Under the pieces are notes generated by a model, which was not told the origin of the DNA, did no database searches, and saw nothing but the letters and a program-made list of their open reading frames with translations. Below, piece after piece: positions 35,801 through 45,500 of a stretch of DNA of 64,000 bases (its first letter is position 1; each line of letters opens with the position of its first letter). Location: contig NC_092183.1 in the NCBI RefSeq assembly GCF_043641665.1, positions 16,392,501-16,456,500 of the forward strand, written 5' to 3'. The position numbers and the translations under genes are program-made. The DNA is from Enoplosus armatus (taxonomy: Eukaryota > Chordata > Actinopteri > Centrarchiformes > Enoplosidae).

Positions 35801-38605
35801 AGAAGTCTATGAAGAAGGTGTGTTCGAAGTCACCAGGGCCCACAGATGTCTGGATACGGCCAACGCCCAATTCTGATGAATAGAGGTCAAACTGCTCCAC
35901 AGCGCAATAGGAATTCCCATCTGATATGCTTTGCAAGGCTGAAACAATGCTGTAAACATTTTCTAAACTGATTTCTGCCCCTCTTCTACATGCTTGGCTA
36001 AGCTGGTGCTGCACTCTGCAATACTTGGCAGGAAGACACCTCTGGTAATGCATGCTGCTTTGGAGAATTGCTCTTATTTACACGGTTTTATTGGCTTCGA
36101 GTTGAAAATGTGTAAAACAAACCACTGACTGAGGTATTTTATTGAACTGTTAAAAAAAAGGGGGGGGGGGGGCAGGGGGATTTTTTGAGTTTGAGCTAGA
36201 ACTACAACTCATCCTTTCATACAGAATGAAGAGCAATTTCCATTTGTGCGTGGCCGCAATAGCAAGTGACCTTACCTACAGTGCCAATTTTATTTTGAGG
36301 TAAACTGGACTTAAATCCCGATTTCAAGTATCTCCCATTCAGAGGATTAGTCAAAGTCCTTGGGTACATGCATTTTCACTGTTTCTCTTTCTTTCTGTCT
36401 CTCACACACAAACACAAAACACATGCAGACAGTGCAGGTTTCCAGCCTACCAGTGAGAGACTGAGGAGAGACCTCCAAGGCTGTATGTTGAGCAGAGACG
36501 CCTGAATGAAGGATGCATTGAAATTGCTCCTCTTTTCTCCAGAGTCTCACCCACAAAGGGTCTGTTTCCCATTCAGGACACAAGGTCATTAGATAATGCA
36601 CACAGGAGACCTCAAGGCCTCACAGTAGGGGCGGGATCGTCCAACAAAACAAGCCTCCTACCCCTCTCCATGCAAACTTCTCAACACCCCCGACTCACTT
36701 TTATAGTCTCTGCAGGATGCATAGGCACACCCAAAGACAAATATATTCACATGCAGGCACATACAATCCCTTCAACACACACGTGCGAGGTGGGTGTCTG
36801 TTTCTGTGGTTTGACAGTGGGAATCATGACATCATCCTGTCCCCCTCCAACCTCTCTATTCAGTCACAGCAGAGTTATTTAGCCTTCTAAGTGGGCTCAA
36901 TGGAAGCTGGGGGGATTTCTCTCTCTCTTTCTCCTTTTTATTGTAAGCACAACGCACAACCAAACTTGTGCATGTTGTGGATAGATGCATCTGCTCTCCA
37001 ATGAGAAACTGCTGGATCAGTGAAGTATCACTATGGAGGTGTTGCCATGGGACAAAACCTCCATAGTGATAGTGAACATGGAAACTTTTAGAGATTTTCC
37101 TAATGCAAGAAAGACTGGAAACTGAACATGTTCTGCTGGGATGGGGGACTTCTTTCCACCCCATTCATGAACATGTCAGATTTCACTTTGTCAAGGTTAA
37201 CTCATACTGTTCTGAATCTCATTTCCTCAAGTCTGCATGGCGTCATGGAAAGCCAGGAAGAAGGTAGGGATAAAGTGGGCAGGAAAACCTGGAGGCAGAG
37301 AGACACGTGAGGTGGAGGAAGATGAAACAGAGATGGACAGAATCAGTCCTCTACTTCCACATGAGCACGTGTGGGCTTGGGCCTTGGTCTGCTTCTCTAA
37401 ACTTCACTTCATAGTGTGGATACATGGAAAGAGCAGGGTCATAGTATATCTAATTTTCCCTGACAGCATGTCTGTAGCTGGAGATGACAATACCACACAC
37501 ACACACACACACACACAGTAAAGAAAAGGGAGAAAGAAGATGAGACAGGCAGACAGAGTTGTAGATAGGTATTGTTTGGAAAAGATGGATGGGTCACCAT
37601 AGTTACAGACTAAGCAAACCCTGTGACAAAAGGACATAAAGAGCCAAGTGTCGCGTGGTCGGGTTACAGCATGACTGGTCTCACATATGCCAGAGCAGAA
37701 TGAATGAAACAAATCATTTCAACGTGTTACTCCAATGTGTTAAAGAATCATGAGCTAGTTGTTCTGGTGTTGGCTTATACTTGAATTGTAGTCTGAATAC
37801 TGGTTCTGTATTCATGTTTCAAGGCCACTCTGCAGGTTGGTCTTTAATATTTTGTTTCTAATATCTATTTATTGTACACATCTTATTGCTCAACATTTGA
37901 ATTATTGTTATTGGTTAGTCTTGTGGATGGTACTCATGCATGCCTACTATGCTGTCTGTCAGATTAAAGAGCCTCTCCCCGAAAGACAGCCCCTATCAGA
38001 GATCAGAAACACGATCCTCAGCACAAAGAATGCTTCTGGAGAATAGCAAAGAGGTGAGGGCAGCGGGCCGCCGGCCAGGTGCCGCGCTCTGAGCCACACC
38101 AGCCGCCTGACGTGCGGAATGGACGGCAATCCACACCTCACATCTCTGCTCAATACAGTCAATACATCCCTGTGTCACTGAGCTAGCCTGCATGCATTTG
38201 TCATTGCTGGACCTGTAATAAATATAGTCCAGGTCGCGTGCTGTCCCTGTGTGGGCCCACCTCCCTCATTGGATTAATTAAAATCAAGCCTCGGCTTACG
38301 CAACAGCCATCCTGGGTCTGCGCAAACGGCTACGACTCAGTAAAACAAGATGGAGAACATCAAAGTTTCATGAAAGTTACTGATTCTACTTGTCTTCGTA
38401 ATTTTCTCATCATCATAAGACTTATAGAGGAGATATTTAATCCTTTATGTTATGATGCAGACAAAAGGAGTCTGCTGTGACAGGCAGATGCAATATTAAG
38501 AGCACTATGTTACCAGTTGGTGGAGGAACGGGGGTTGAGGATGTCCTCTTTGGCCGTGAGCAGTGACAAGCTGTAGGTATCAAGGTTGACCGTTCGCGTG
38601 CTCAT
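10368..38605 (-). CDS. dbnl: Drebrin/Abp1-family actin-binding protein (drebrin-like), complete, 16 coding exons
   Basis: Sixteen exons join with GT-AG borders and matching phases into 2,328 nt, giving 775 residues plus TAG. Seen: an ADF-H (drebrin/cofilin type) domain at about residues 1-135, with the family-like NWAIFTYDG and [14 protein letters not shown]; the linker [13 protein letters not shown] and DSFWARAE; a charged coiled coil at about 178-275; the drebrin signature NPREFF at 292-297; a Ser-Pro/Pro-rich exon (317-492); a Glu/Asp-rich exon (494-627); and a C-terminal SH3 domain (721-775) with ALYDY, AWWRGW and FPANYV. The family binds F-actin and links it to SH3 ligands in endocytosis or neuronal spines. 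The ATG at 38605-38603 has A at -3, and no upstream in-frame ATG was found. DBNL is about 430 residues and has an SH3; mammalian drebrin is about 650-700 and lacks one. This protein is long and keeps the SH3, so it could be a DBNL paralogue or a drebrin ohnologue. The family is certain; the symbol is a best guess. Confidence 0.93.
10619..10670 (-). CDS. dbnl: Drebrin-like coding exon 15 (SH3 start)
   Basis: 52 nt, acceptor CTTCAG and donor G|GTAAGC. Encodes [22 protein letters not shown] is the classic first strand of an SH3 domain. Confidence 0.92.
11306..11439 (-). CDS. dbnl: Drebrin-like coding exon 14
   Basis: 134 nt, acceptor ACACACAG and donor GAG|GTATGT. Encodes the acidic linker before the SH3 domain ([15 protein letters not shown], then [12 protein letters not shown]). 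Supported by phase and splice sites. Confidence 0.82.
11549..11671 (-). CDS. dbnl: Drebrin-like coding exon 13
   Basis: 123 nt, acceptor TACACAG and donor G|GTTTGA. Encodes a low-complexity linker starting [11 protein letters not shown], without a known domain. It is supported by splice sites and by preserved phase (1/1). Confidence 0.8.
   Translation of the reverse strand: MTTKSLFQKPNQFVMKSNTRQSSCQPMASQMERTHRNTMA
11769..12173 (-). CDS. dbnl: Drebrin-like coding exon 12 (acidic)
   Basis: 405 nt, acceptor AACAG and donor G|GTAGCC. Encodes residues 494-627, dominated by Glu and Asp (for example [15 protein letters not shown]) with Lys interspersed. The phase matches both neighbours. The purine-rich codon repeat may vary in length between individuals. 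Confidence 0.88.
12763..13293 (-). CDS. dbnl: Drebrin-like coding exon 11 (Ser-Pro/Pro-rich)
   Basis: 531 nt, the largest exon, acceptor CTCCAG and donor G|GTAGGG. Encodes residues 317-492, with [15 protein letters not shown] near the start and then repeated TSPPTSP-type motifs and PxxP patterns. It is probably disordered, and many Ser-Pro sites could be targets of proline-directed kinases (inference). Confidence 0.88.
13490..13595 (-). CDS. dbnl: Drebrin-like coding exon 10 (NPREFF)
   Basis: 106 nt, acceptor CTGCAG and donor G|GTATGT. Encodes [17 protein letters not shown], the best drebrin-family signature outside the ADF-H domain, followed by a Ser-rich tail. Confidence 0.92.
13637..13850. 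mobile_element. piggyBac-type MITE in intron 9 of gene A
   Basis: The ends are TTAA-CCTCCTAAGACC (13637-13652) and GGTCTTAGGAGG-TTAA (13835-13850), a perfect 12-bp inverted repeat flanked by the TTAA target duplication that marks piggyBac elements. The 214-bp length and lack of coding sequence fit a nonautonomous MITE. It does not disturb the exons on either side. Confidence 0.8.
14003..14077 (-). CDS. dbnl: Drebrin-like coding exon 9
   Basis: 75 nt, acceptor TGACAG and donor GCA|GTAAGT. Encodes [15 protein letters not shown] then [10 protein letters not shown], which matches the KSESEVEEAA region before the NPREFF motif of drebrin. Confidence 0.9.
15030..15084 (-). CDS. dbnl: Drebrin-like coding exon 8 (coiled coil)
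   Basis: 55 nt, acceptor TCACAG and donor TGG|GTGAGT. Encodes [18 protein letters not shown], continuing the charged helix. Confidence 0.88.
15272..15423 (-). CDS. dbnl: Drebrin-like coding exon 7 (coiled coil)
   Basis: 152 nt, acceptor TCCAG and donor AG|GTTGGA. Encodes an almost uninterrupted run of Glu, Arg and Lys ([13 protein letters not shown] at the start, KLQMIEEQ at the end) typical of the drebrin/DBNL single-helix or coiled-coil segment. Confidence 0.9.
15556..15633 (-). CDS. dbnl: Drebrin-like coding exon 6
   Basis: 78 nt, acceptor TTACAG and donor GAG|GTATGC. Encodes [19 protein letters not shown] followed by SFWARAE, equivalent to the GTTYQKTDAAVEMKRINRE block of drebrin. Confidence 0.92.
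15951..16094 (-). CDS. dbnl: Drebrin-like coding exon 5
   Basis: 144 nt, acceptor CTTCAG and donor GTG|GTGAGT. Encodes the end of the ADF-H domain ([19 protein letters not shown]) and a basic linker with [11 protein letters not shown]. Confidence 0.9.
16185..16259. repeat. Compound (CA)n microsatellite in intron 4
   Basis: 75-bp CA tract with two ACCAC interruptions. Confidence 0.95.
16829..16876. repeat. (CA)n microsatellite in intron 4
   Basis: 48-bp pure CA run. Confidence 0.95.
20879..20953 (-). CDS. dbnl: Drebrin-like coding exon 4
   Basis: 75 nt, acceptor CTGCAG and donor AAG|GTGCAG (a weak donor). Encodes [10 protein letters not shown] then [14 protein letters not shown], the actin-binding helix region of the ADF-H domain (compare CACASHVAKVAEFF in drebrin). 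Confidence 0.9.
21822..21934 (-). CDS. dbnl: Drebrin-like coding exon 3
   Basis: 113 nt, acceptor AACAG and donor TGG|GTGAGT. Encodes the middle of the ADF-H domain, including YGLCKVG and RIALISW, which align with YGFCSVK and KYVLINW in human drebrin. Confidence 0.9.
22102..22157 (-). CDS. dbnl: Drebrin-like coding exon 2
   Basis: Short 56-nt exon, acceptor CACAG and donor G|GTAAGG. It encodes [18 protein letters not shown], the second strand region of the ADF-H domain. Confidence 0.9.
23196..23255. repeat. (TG)30 microsatellite in intron 1
   Basis: 60-bp pure TG run. Confidence 0.95.
29851..29880. repeat. (TG)n microsatellite in intron 1
   Basis: 30-bp pure TG run. Confidence 0.95.
31074..31132. 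repeat. (CA)n microsatellite with TACA interruptions in intron 1
   Basis: 59-bp CA tract with two ATAC interruptions. Confidence 0.95.
34246..34266. repeat. (GA)n microsatellite in intron 1
   Basis: Short pure AG run. Confidence 0.9.
36152..36172. repeat. A8-G13 homopolymer junction in intron 1
   Basis: Eight adenines directly followed by thirteen guanines. Such runs are often mis-sized. Confidence 0.85.
37026..37071. repeat. Perfect 15-bp inverted repeat (hairpin) in intron 1 of gene A
   Basis: Arms 37026-37040 (TATCACTATGGAGGT) and 37057-37071 (ACCTCCATAGTGATA) are exact reverse complements around a 16-nt loop that contains GTTGCCATGG, which resembles an RFX X-box half. Confidence 0.85.
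37494..37517. repeat. (CA)n microsatellite in intron 1
   Basis: 24-bp pure CA run. Confidence 0.9.
38514..38605 (-). CDS. dbnl: Drebrin-like coding exon 1
   Basis: Encodes residues 1-30 and two bases of Trp31, starting [13 protein letters not shown]. This is the start of the ADF-H domain. The donor is TG|GTAACA; the split codon is completed by the G that opens exon 2, about 16.4 kb away, giving NWAIFTYDG, as in drebrin (DWALYTYEDG). Confidence 0.88.
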
Positions 38606-38870
38606 GATGGCAAAAGTTTCCAGACCACTCCCGCAGCTTCTCTCTTCACTGGTCCCGACGCTTTTCGGGCTCGAGTATCTGCTGGAGAACAGCCACAGCG
38701 GAGCACTGAGGGTCGTTGACGGCCGAGAAAACAGCAGCAAAAGTACGCGGGTTCATGCAGTGTGGGTTTAAGTTCCAAATTGAGGAGATCTGTGCGGGCG
38801 CTGCGCACTCACAGCGTGGAGGAGACTGCGACTGCACACTGGTCTTTGTGCAGCGGGGTAGAATAAGTTT
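38590..38870 (-). promoter_or_regulatory. Probable 5' UTR/promoter of the drebrin-like gene (CpG-rich)
   Basis: The sequence around and upstream of the start codon is clearly richer in CpG and GC than its AT-rich surroundings. This is the usual appearance of a vertebrate TATA-less CpG promoter. No TATA box or exact transcription start can be fixed, and a further noncoding 5' exon cannot be excluded. Confidence 0.5.
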
Positions 38871-41800
38871 TCACTAAAAAGCCCCACCTCCCGTTGAGAG
38901 AGTGGAAAGCATAATGACTTCACTAGCTGGGTCACTTGGAAGAAACCACTCAGCTACACGTAGCCTACAGATCACAAGGGTCTTGTGCATCCTCCTTATC
39001 TTGATATTCACTTGGTAACACTTGTCTTCTATATGGCAACTTACCCGCCCTTCAATTGTCTCACACTGGAATTAACAGACACTTTTCTGTGTTAAAACAA
39101 ATCAGAATAGTTGAGTTATTGCGCCACATCACTATTTACACAATACTGACAGCAAATGAATGATAGCTGAGGGCCAACAGCACAGAACAATCCAATAAAA
39201 TTATTTATTTTGGAACTTATTGTTATTTTTTTTTAAATAATTGTGATGGCTGAACTCTCTTTTGAGCAAAAATCCAGAATAGGAATTGTTGATGTGGTTC
39301 AGAGGGGCTACAGTGGAAGTGCGGCAGCTTTAGATCTGTCAGTCTCTCTTTTGTCTCTTTTTGTCTTTGAATGGGCCCCCACTGGCCCTTGGCAGACTCC
39401 AGAGAAGCCATTTACAGTGCAGGCGATCTCTGAACGAGCCAAAGAAGGACCAATTTCATGGGAACTGAGTCTGAAGCAGGCAGCACATAAAAAAAGAGCA
39501 GGGGAGGCTGTTTCAGTGTTTAAGGACGGCTGGGGGTCTGTTCAATGGCTGCCCAACACTGGTACACACACACACACACTGACCACACCATCATGCACAC
39601 ACACAAACACTGCCATGCACAGGCTCACACACAAGCTGTGAACTCTTGACAAACTCCCTCCAGACATGCAATTCACACATACACACACATGCACTGGTAT
39701 TTGACTGTGGGTCAGTGGCACGGGGGTTAAGATCTTGGATTATGGGAATGTTCCTGAGCTCTGTAATTTACTTAGCAGCCATTCTTAGATAATCCAGGAC
39801 AGATGTAGAGGATAAAAGTCACAGGTTTTTATTTTCTGATGCGTCAAGCTCAGGCTGGATTTGACCTCATGAAATTTGATTTGCAGGTCACTTTTCCTAA
39901 CATTTAATACGCCATGCCATGCTTTTCACCGCTAAGATTTGTCCTGGAAACAGTTCACAGTTGCTAATGAGTAATCCTCTGGTGAATATTGGATTGACAC
40001 AGTCACCCGACACAATCACTCGTGAAAATAACCACTTCCTATTAAGGCAAAGAGTTTCCATCTCCATCGTTGTGTTCCTCTTCCTTGGGTCCATTTTTCA
40101 CTGTCAGGGTTGCAGCTGTTTTTAAATGACGCCAGAGTCAGGGAAGTAATTAATAGGTCGCGCTGCAAATACAAAGCAGTTTTTAATAATTCAACACTCA
40201 GTATTTAGATTAGAGGAGAGCGAGGCACTGAAAAATAAAGGATGTCTCCGGCGTTTAAAAAGCTTTGCCATAATTTAAAAACGTACTAAAAAGTAGTGAC
40301 ACAAAACTGGCAATATACTGTGTAACTGTTAATCCTCACTGAATCAATTTATGTTTGGAAAAGTGTACATTTCTCCCCAAAAAGCCCACATCTGGTAGAC
40401 CAACTGTAAGTTGTGTGAAGAAATGTTGCATTGGTTGTATAATCAAGCAGGCAAGACACACAGTTTTGGCCAAAAGCTTGCATGCCAGAAGGACAGGGGG
40501 CATGACATCCCCATGCCATTATTATTCTTACAACTTCCTGCTATTAGAGGCTCTCCTGCCCTTCCAGCCTCTCAGCCCTTCGCTGTGGATGTGAACTGCA
40601 GTGCTGTTATGCTCCACTTCAGAGGACTTTGGCATTTCCTCTGCTGGGGTGCGGTGGCAGCTGTTGTTGGAGATGGGGTCTAAATGTGGGAATGATTGTA
40701 TGTCCAGTGGGGATTTGGACATGTGTGTGTGTGTGTGTGCGCTAATGGGGATTTTCTCTTACTTAAACTCCTTCTCTAATTGTCACAAGCTTTTTGTTCA
40801 GCTTCCTGCCTTCCTGACATAGTCTAAACTAACAGCGTGTGGGTGACAGAGTGTTGAGGGGTCCAGTCACATGCAACATCCTCTTTAAGAGTGCGTCTCC
40901 TAGAGCACCTCTTAAATTCTGAATCCATTCAAGTCTCTTAGCTAATTCATTGATTTTTGAACAAGTCCTTGTACATGTGACTGTTCTCACCATCTGATGA
41001 TGTGAGGCTTTGTATAACACATTCAGCCACCAAACAAACCACTTCCTTGTAGGCATGGATTTGTTCAAATCCTGTTTTCCTGGGGGGCGTATCAAGGCTT
41101 GCCTGGCAGGTTTGTGTGTTCCCAGACCTGATGAGTGGTGTTAAAAGGTCAGAGATGTGTTTGGGCTCAGGGGTCACAGCTTGAGCTTTGTCCTCCTGTT
41201 GTCCTGCACTCCACTAACAATATGTTTTCCTTTGCTCTTCTCTGCATGCTTTGAGAGGCCAGGACTTACCTGCCTCCTTATGTGTGAGCATGTGTTGTCA
41301 TATTTGTGCGTGTACGAACAGTTGGCAATGGTTGTAATCTTCTGTTCATGTTGTCATAAATATAGCTTTTTCTATGACACTATCCCACTGTGTTGTGAAT
41401 TTATTGTTTTACAGTATGAGCTGCTGTAATGGTCTCCCTGAAGAAAAAAGATTGGTAGTTATGTGATTTAGGTGAGATTGAAGACCATTTCATGTTTTAT
41501 TGTTCATTATATGGTGATATTAAATTAAATCTTTCATTTCTGTTTTGAAATGATTTCAACCACAAAACTGAGCTGTGTTTTAGGAAGGGCATTATTTTTA
41601 TGGCAGATGTTTCAATATTTGGACAGAAGACAAATGTCTGGTGTTTACAATGTAACGTATCTAAGACGCTGCGTTCTTGTCTGACAAATGTTTCACAGCT
41701 GCAACAGTATTTTTGGTGTCCACGTGGACTGTTACAGACGCCTTAAGTGCATTTTCAATTTTCTATATTACTTGTTTCAAAGACAGAATACATGTGTTTT

Positions 41801-42207
41801 TTACATCAGCAGACTTAAGACACTGTGCCATCTCCGTCTCACCTCTTCCTGTCATGGTAATGCTGAGCTCAGTGGAGGAGTCGTGTTATTGCTCTCCTGG
41901 AGGTAGATAATGAGGTGCATGTGGGAGAGGCTCACTAGTGGCAATGATACAACTCAGTGGAAGTTAGTCACAAGTGATACGGCAGTGGCGTACACATATA
42001 ATATCTGACAGCTGAACTCTCAAACATACCAGCAGCTGGTCTTTCATGGCTGAGCATGAAAAGACAATTGAAGTAAATCGAGGTGCCACACAGACGTGAT
42101 AAGAGGAAGAAACATCAGAGATATGTGGCAAAGTTGGAAACAAAAGGCAGTGGTTGGAAAGAGAAAGAAAAGATACATGCACATCATAGTCAAACATACC
42201 CTTTGCT

Positions 42208-42208
<1 letters not shown>

Positions 42209-42262
<54 letters not shown>

Positions 42263-42290
42263 GTGTGTGTGCGTGAGAGAGAGAGAGAGA
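42209..42290. repeat. (TG)n(GA)n compound microsatellite
   Basis: TG tract with a few GCG interruptions passing into GA at about 42275. Confidence 0.95.
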
Positions 42291-42408
42291 TCTACACATT
42301 CTCTGTGAATCTGGGTGTCTTCTCATCAGGCTTCCAGGTGAGGTCACTGCTCAGCTATGCGCCTTCAACCCTGAGATATCTTCCCCTGGAGCTTCAGTGT
42401 GTACATGA

Positions 42409-42410
<2 letters not shown>

Positions 42411-42453
<43 letters not shown>
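42411..42453. repeat. (TG)n microsatellite
   Basis: TG tract with one GCG interruption; 120 bp from the previous one. Confidence 0.95.
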
Positions 42454-42455
<2 letters not shown>

Positions 42456-42540
42456 TCTCTGTGTGCAATTTTAAATCACATTCTTACCTCTGTAAACACA
42501 AACACGAGTACTGAAAGACAAGGTTTTCAAAATTGCTGCG

Positions 42541-42569
<29 letters not shown>
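42541..42569. repeat. (TC)n microsatellite
   Basis: 29-bp pure TC run closing a 360-bp microsatellite cluster. Confidence 0.95.
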
Positions 42570-42571
<2 letters not shown>

Positions 42572-45500
42572 TTTGTCTCCCTTTGAGTCATTCAAACTGA
42601 ATAAAAATAAGCTTTTTTCCTCCTTGTTTTGAGGTTGCCTTGCTTCAGTGAAATATGACAAGCATAAACAAATGGCAAGGTTATGAGGAAATAAAAAGAG
42701 ACCACAAACCTCTGTTAAAAAAGGAGCTCTGCGTCTGCTTTCCCATACAAAATAGCCCTTAAATTAGACCATGGTGTCAGGATGATAAAGTATTCATAAA
42801 CTTTGCTTCGAGAGGGCCTGATTTAGAGGTGTATGTATGTGTGCGTGTGGGGGGGGGCAGACAGTTTTGTTTATAAAGCAGACCTTGGGGAGGTCTGGAC
42901 CAACAACATGTAGATGAGACATACTTAGAGGAGGGTGAAATATACAGAGGAATGTGCTGTCACCTCTCAACCAATGGACCTCCTTTGAACGTTTGGTCCA
43001 CATTTCTATATAAATGTCTATGGCATGTGCATGCTTATATGTGCGTGTGTTGCTGTATCCTTAAAAGCTTTGCAGCTCTGAAAATACATTCTTGCCCTTG
43101 ATCAGCTTAGACTGTGGACACTAAAAAGTGCTGCCGAAGGTTTGATCAAGTCCGACATTTAAAGCTTCCTCCCACTCCTCTGTCATATTCTTCAAGGCCT
43201 CAATCATCAGAAAGATTAATCTAGCCAACTATTTCAGCTTCTAAGAATACCTGTATGGTCCCCAACGCATTCACATCGTGCTATTCTAAACTGTAGGACA
43301 GTGTTTTATCTTTTTGCTTTCAAAATCGGATCGTCTTATCTGCTTCCGAGAGAACCCTGGAAAATGAGAGCCAGATGTGGTGATGTCAGCGCGTGTCTGT
43401 GACTCTCAAGTCATTTTGTGCGAGGCTGCGGTGCGAGAGCAGGGGCAAGGATGGTCTGAACACAGCCCACGGAGCAAGTAGCTGACGCAGCATAAAGGTC
43501 TGTAATCAGTGTTCAAACCCTTGCTTGTGACCATGGATGCCGCTGAGGTTGCTGCTACAAACACATGCTAGTAAATTCCTCCTTTTACTAGAGAATGAAA
43601 GGAAAACTGGTGTACGTCATTGGTTGTTAAGAGTTTCTTGGTTGGTAGCTTTACTGGTGTGTTTTCCTAGAAAAGTGTGAATGTAACACACACGCACACA
43701 TACGTCAAGATGGCATATGCACACAGATATTCTACAACCCGCAACCGCCACCTTCCCTCGTCACTCTTCTAATGTTACACATCATCAGCCACATCACTAA
43801 ACATCACCATGGCAACACTCCCCCCCCATGTTCTGTGGCTTTCTGTGATCCTTTACCAGACTTACTCTATGAAAAGTCTCAGCTCACAGCATGTTGATCT
43901 TGATGATGCGTTTGCTCAGGGAGCCACATGGCGAGAGCTGCTGACTCAGTCTCTCTTCATCCAAAGTTTCAAGAAAATGTAAATAGAAAATATACGTATG
44001 ACGTGGAAGACTTTTTATATAAAGCATTAATGATGTGACAGAAGATGATGATGTTTAGTAAAAGCTGAGGGGGTGTTTCATTGGAATTCCAATCAAGACA
44101 AAAGTTTAGGGTGTATTTTCTATTAGTGTCTCAGCTGTCAACAGCTGCACATGTGATGCATTCTAATACTGTCCTGAAGTAAATGTTAGCTTCTAATGTT
44201 CAATTCTTTTTGACACGGTGCAACAGAGTTACTGAGTCTACTAACTTCAACTCAGCATTATATTGCAGTGCATTGAGTTCACAGTTTGCTGGGGTCATCC
44301 TGGTTGACAGAACCGGTACATGCAAATTTCAGTTCGCTGCTCAGCAGGAGTTAGTGCAGGGACCTCCTGACAGCAGCTCAGTTGTGGCCCTAAAACAGTA
44401 AATATCTATGATCCTTGGCGTGTCCAGGGGCCCCACTCTACCTCTGCCATAGGACCTGTGCTGCTGGACCCAGGGTAGCGAAGCCTGTCTTCAATTCTGT
44501 ATGATACGTGATTACTTTTAATCACAAAAACAAAATAAAGAGATAGTTTGTCTGTGCTTCAATTCAATTCATTTCTGTATTTCACACTGTAAGGTTGCAC
44601 AGTTGTTTTTTCCACTAGGTGGCACAGCTGCATCAAACTTGCAGTGTGAGCGAGTTTGCATGCATTGTGTAAGACAAAGGGGTGAGAAAGACAAAAGAAA
44701 AACACAGACAGAATGGAATCAACTGTGTTTTTTTTGTTTTCGTTTTCATTCTTTAGACTTTAATATTTTGACTTGTTAAAAGCCACATTTTCTGTGTTGG
44801 TTGCTCTGTAACTAATCTCAGTTTACATTCAAATAGTTAATTTGCAAAAACAGATATCTCAATTTTCTTAAATCTTTTAAAAAACATGATTAAGAGTGCC
44901 ATTTATCTGTTTCTGCAAATTAGTTCTTCAAATATTTATATAGAACATTGATATTTTGCAGATCTTATTTAATTACTTTTTCACGCAGAACTTTCAGTGG
45001 ATATTTTCTCCTTAATGATTTCAAACTAGGTGACCATCTCTTTGCATTTCAAAGGCAATAAAGTGAGTGCAGTGTGAGTTATACTTAATTTGCTGTGACT
45101 CCCATCCCACCACCAAACCTCATGCATAATAATCAGATTATTTGATGCTGGTTATGGGGTAATCCTCCTTGGATTTCCTCCTTCTCCTTAGTTTCAAACT
45201 GGTGATTCAAATAAGATGACTGAATAGATTAAATAAATACAAAACAATTAAATAACATTATAATGTGCATCTAGATGTTAAAAGTAGTTTTAATGGGCAG
45301 CTGCATCCTTCTTCCTATTTTGGATTCTTCCTACCTGGCGTTGTATTTTGAAATTGAGTAACATCAAGTGGAACAAAGAACAAAATCAGATATCAGAAAA
45401 GTGAATTACAAAGAAAATAACACACAATAACAAACATGAGAGACAAGTTCAAAAGATTAACAGTTTTAATAAAATCCATGTCAAACATCCAAATACTGAA

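Larger units (their letters stand above)
22158..38513 (-). other. Intron 1 of the drebrin-like gene (16.4 kb)
   Basis: A single long intron splitting Trp31. It contains several microsatellites, a perfect hairpin at 37026-37071 and stretches of mixed composition that could be regulatory (34.85-35.06 kb, 38.05-38.4 kb). No nested gene was recognised. Confidence 0.85.

Noticed and set aside
38606..38740. N-terminal extension of gene A in the same frame upstream of the ATG
   Set aside because: No ATG was found in this stretch (the open frame would need a TTG), the region looks like CpG-rich 5' UTR, and family N-termini align with the ATG at 38605.
39243..39641. 132-codon open frame on the plus strand near the gene A promoter
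   Set aside because: Ends in a CA-repeat-encoded His-Thr tail and has no recognisable domain.
42083..42454. Long open frames across the TG/CA tracts (also at 61813-62154, 23090-23500 and others)
   Set aside because: Dinucleotide repeats lack stop codons, so the frames (Val-Cys or His-Thr runs) are artefacts.
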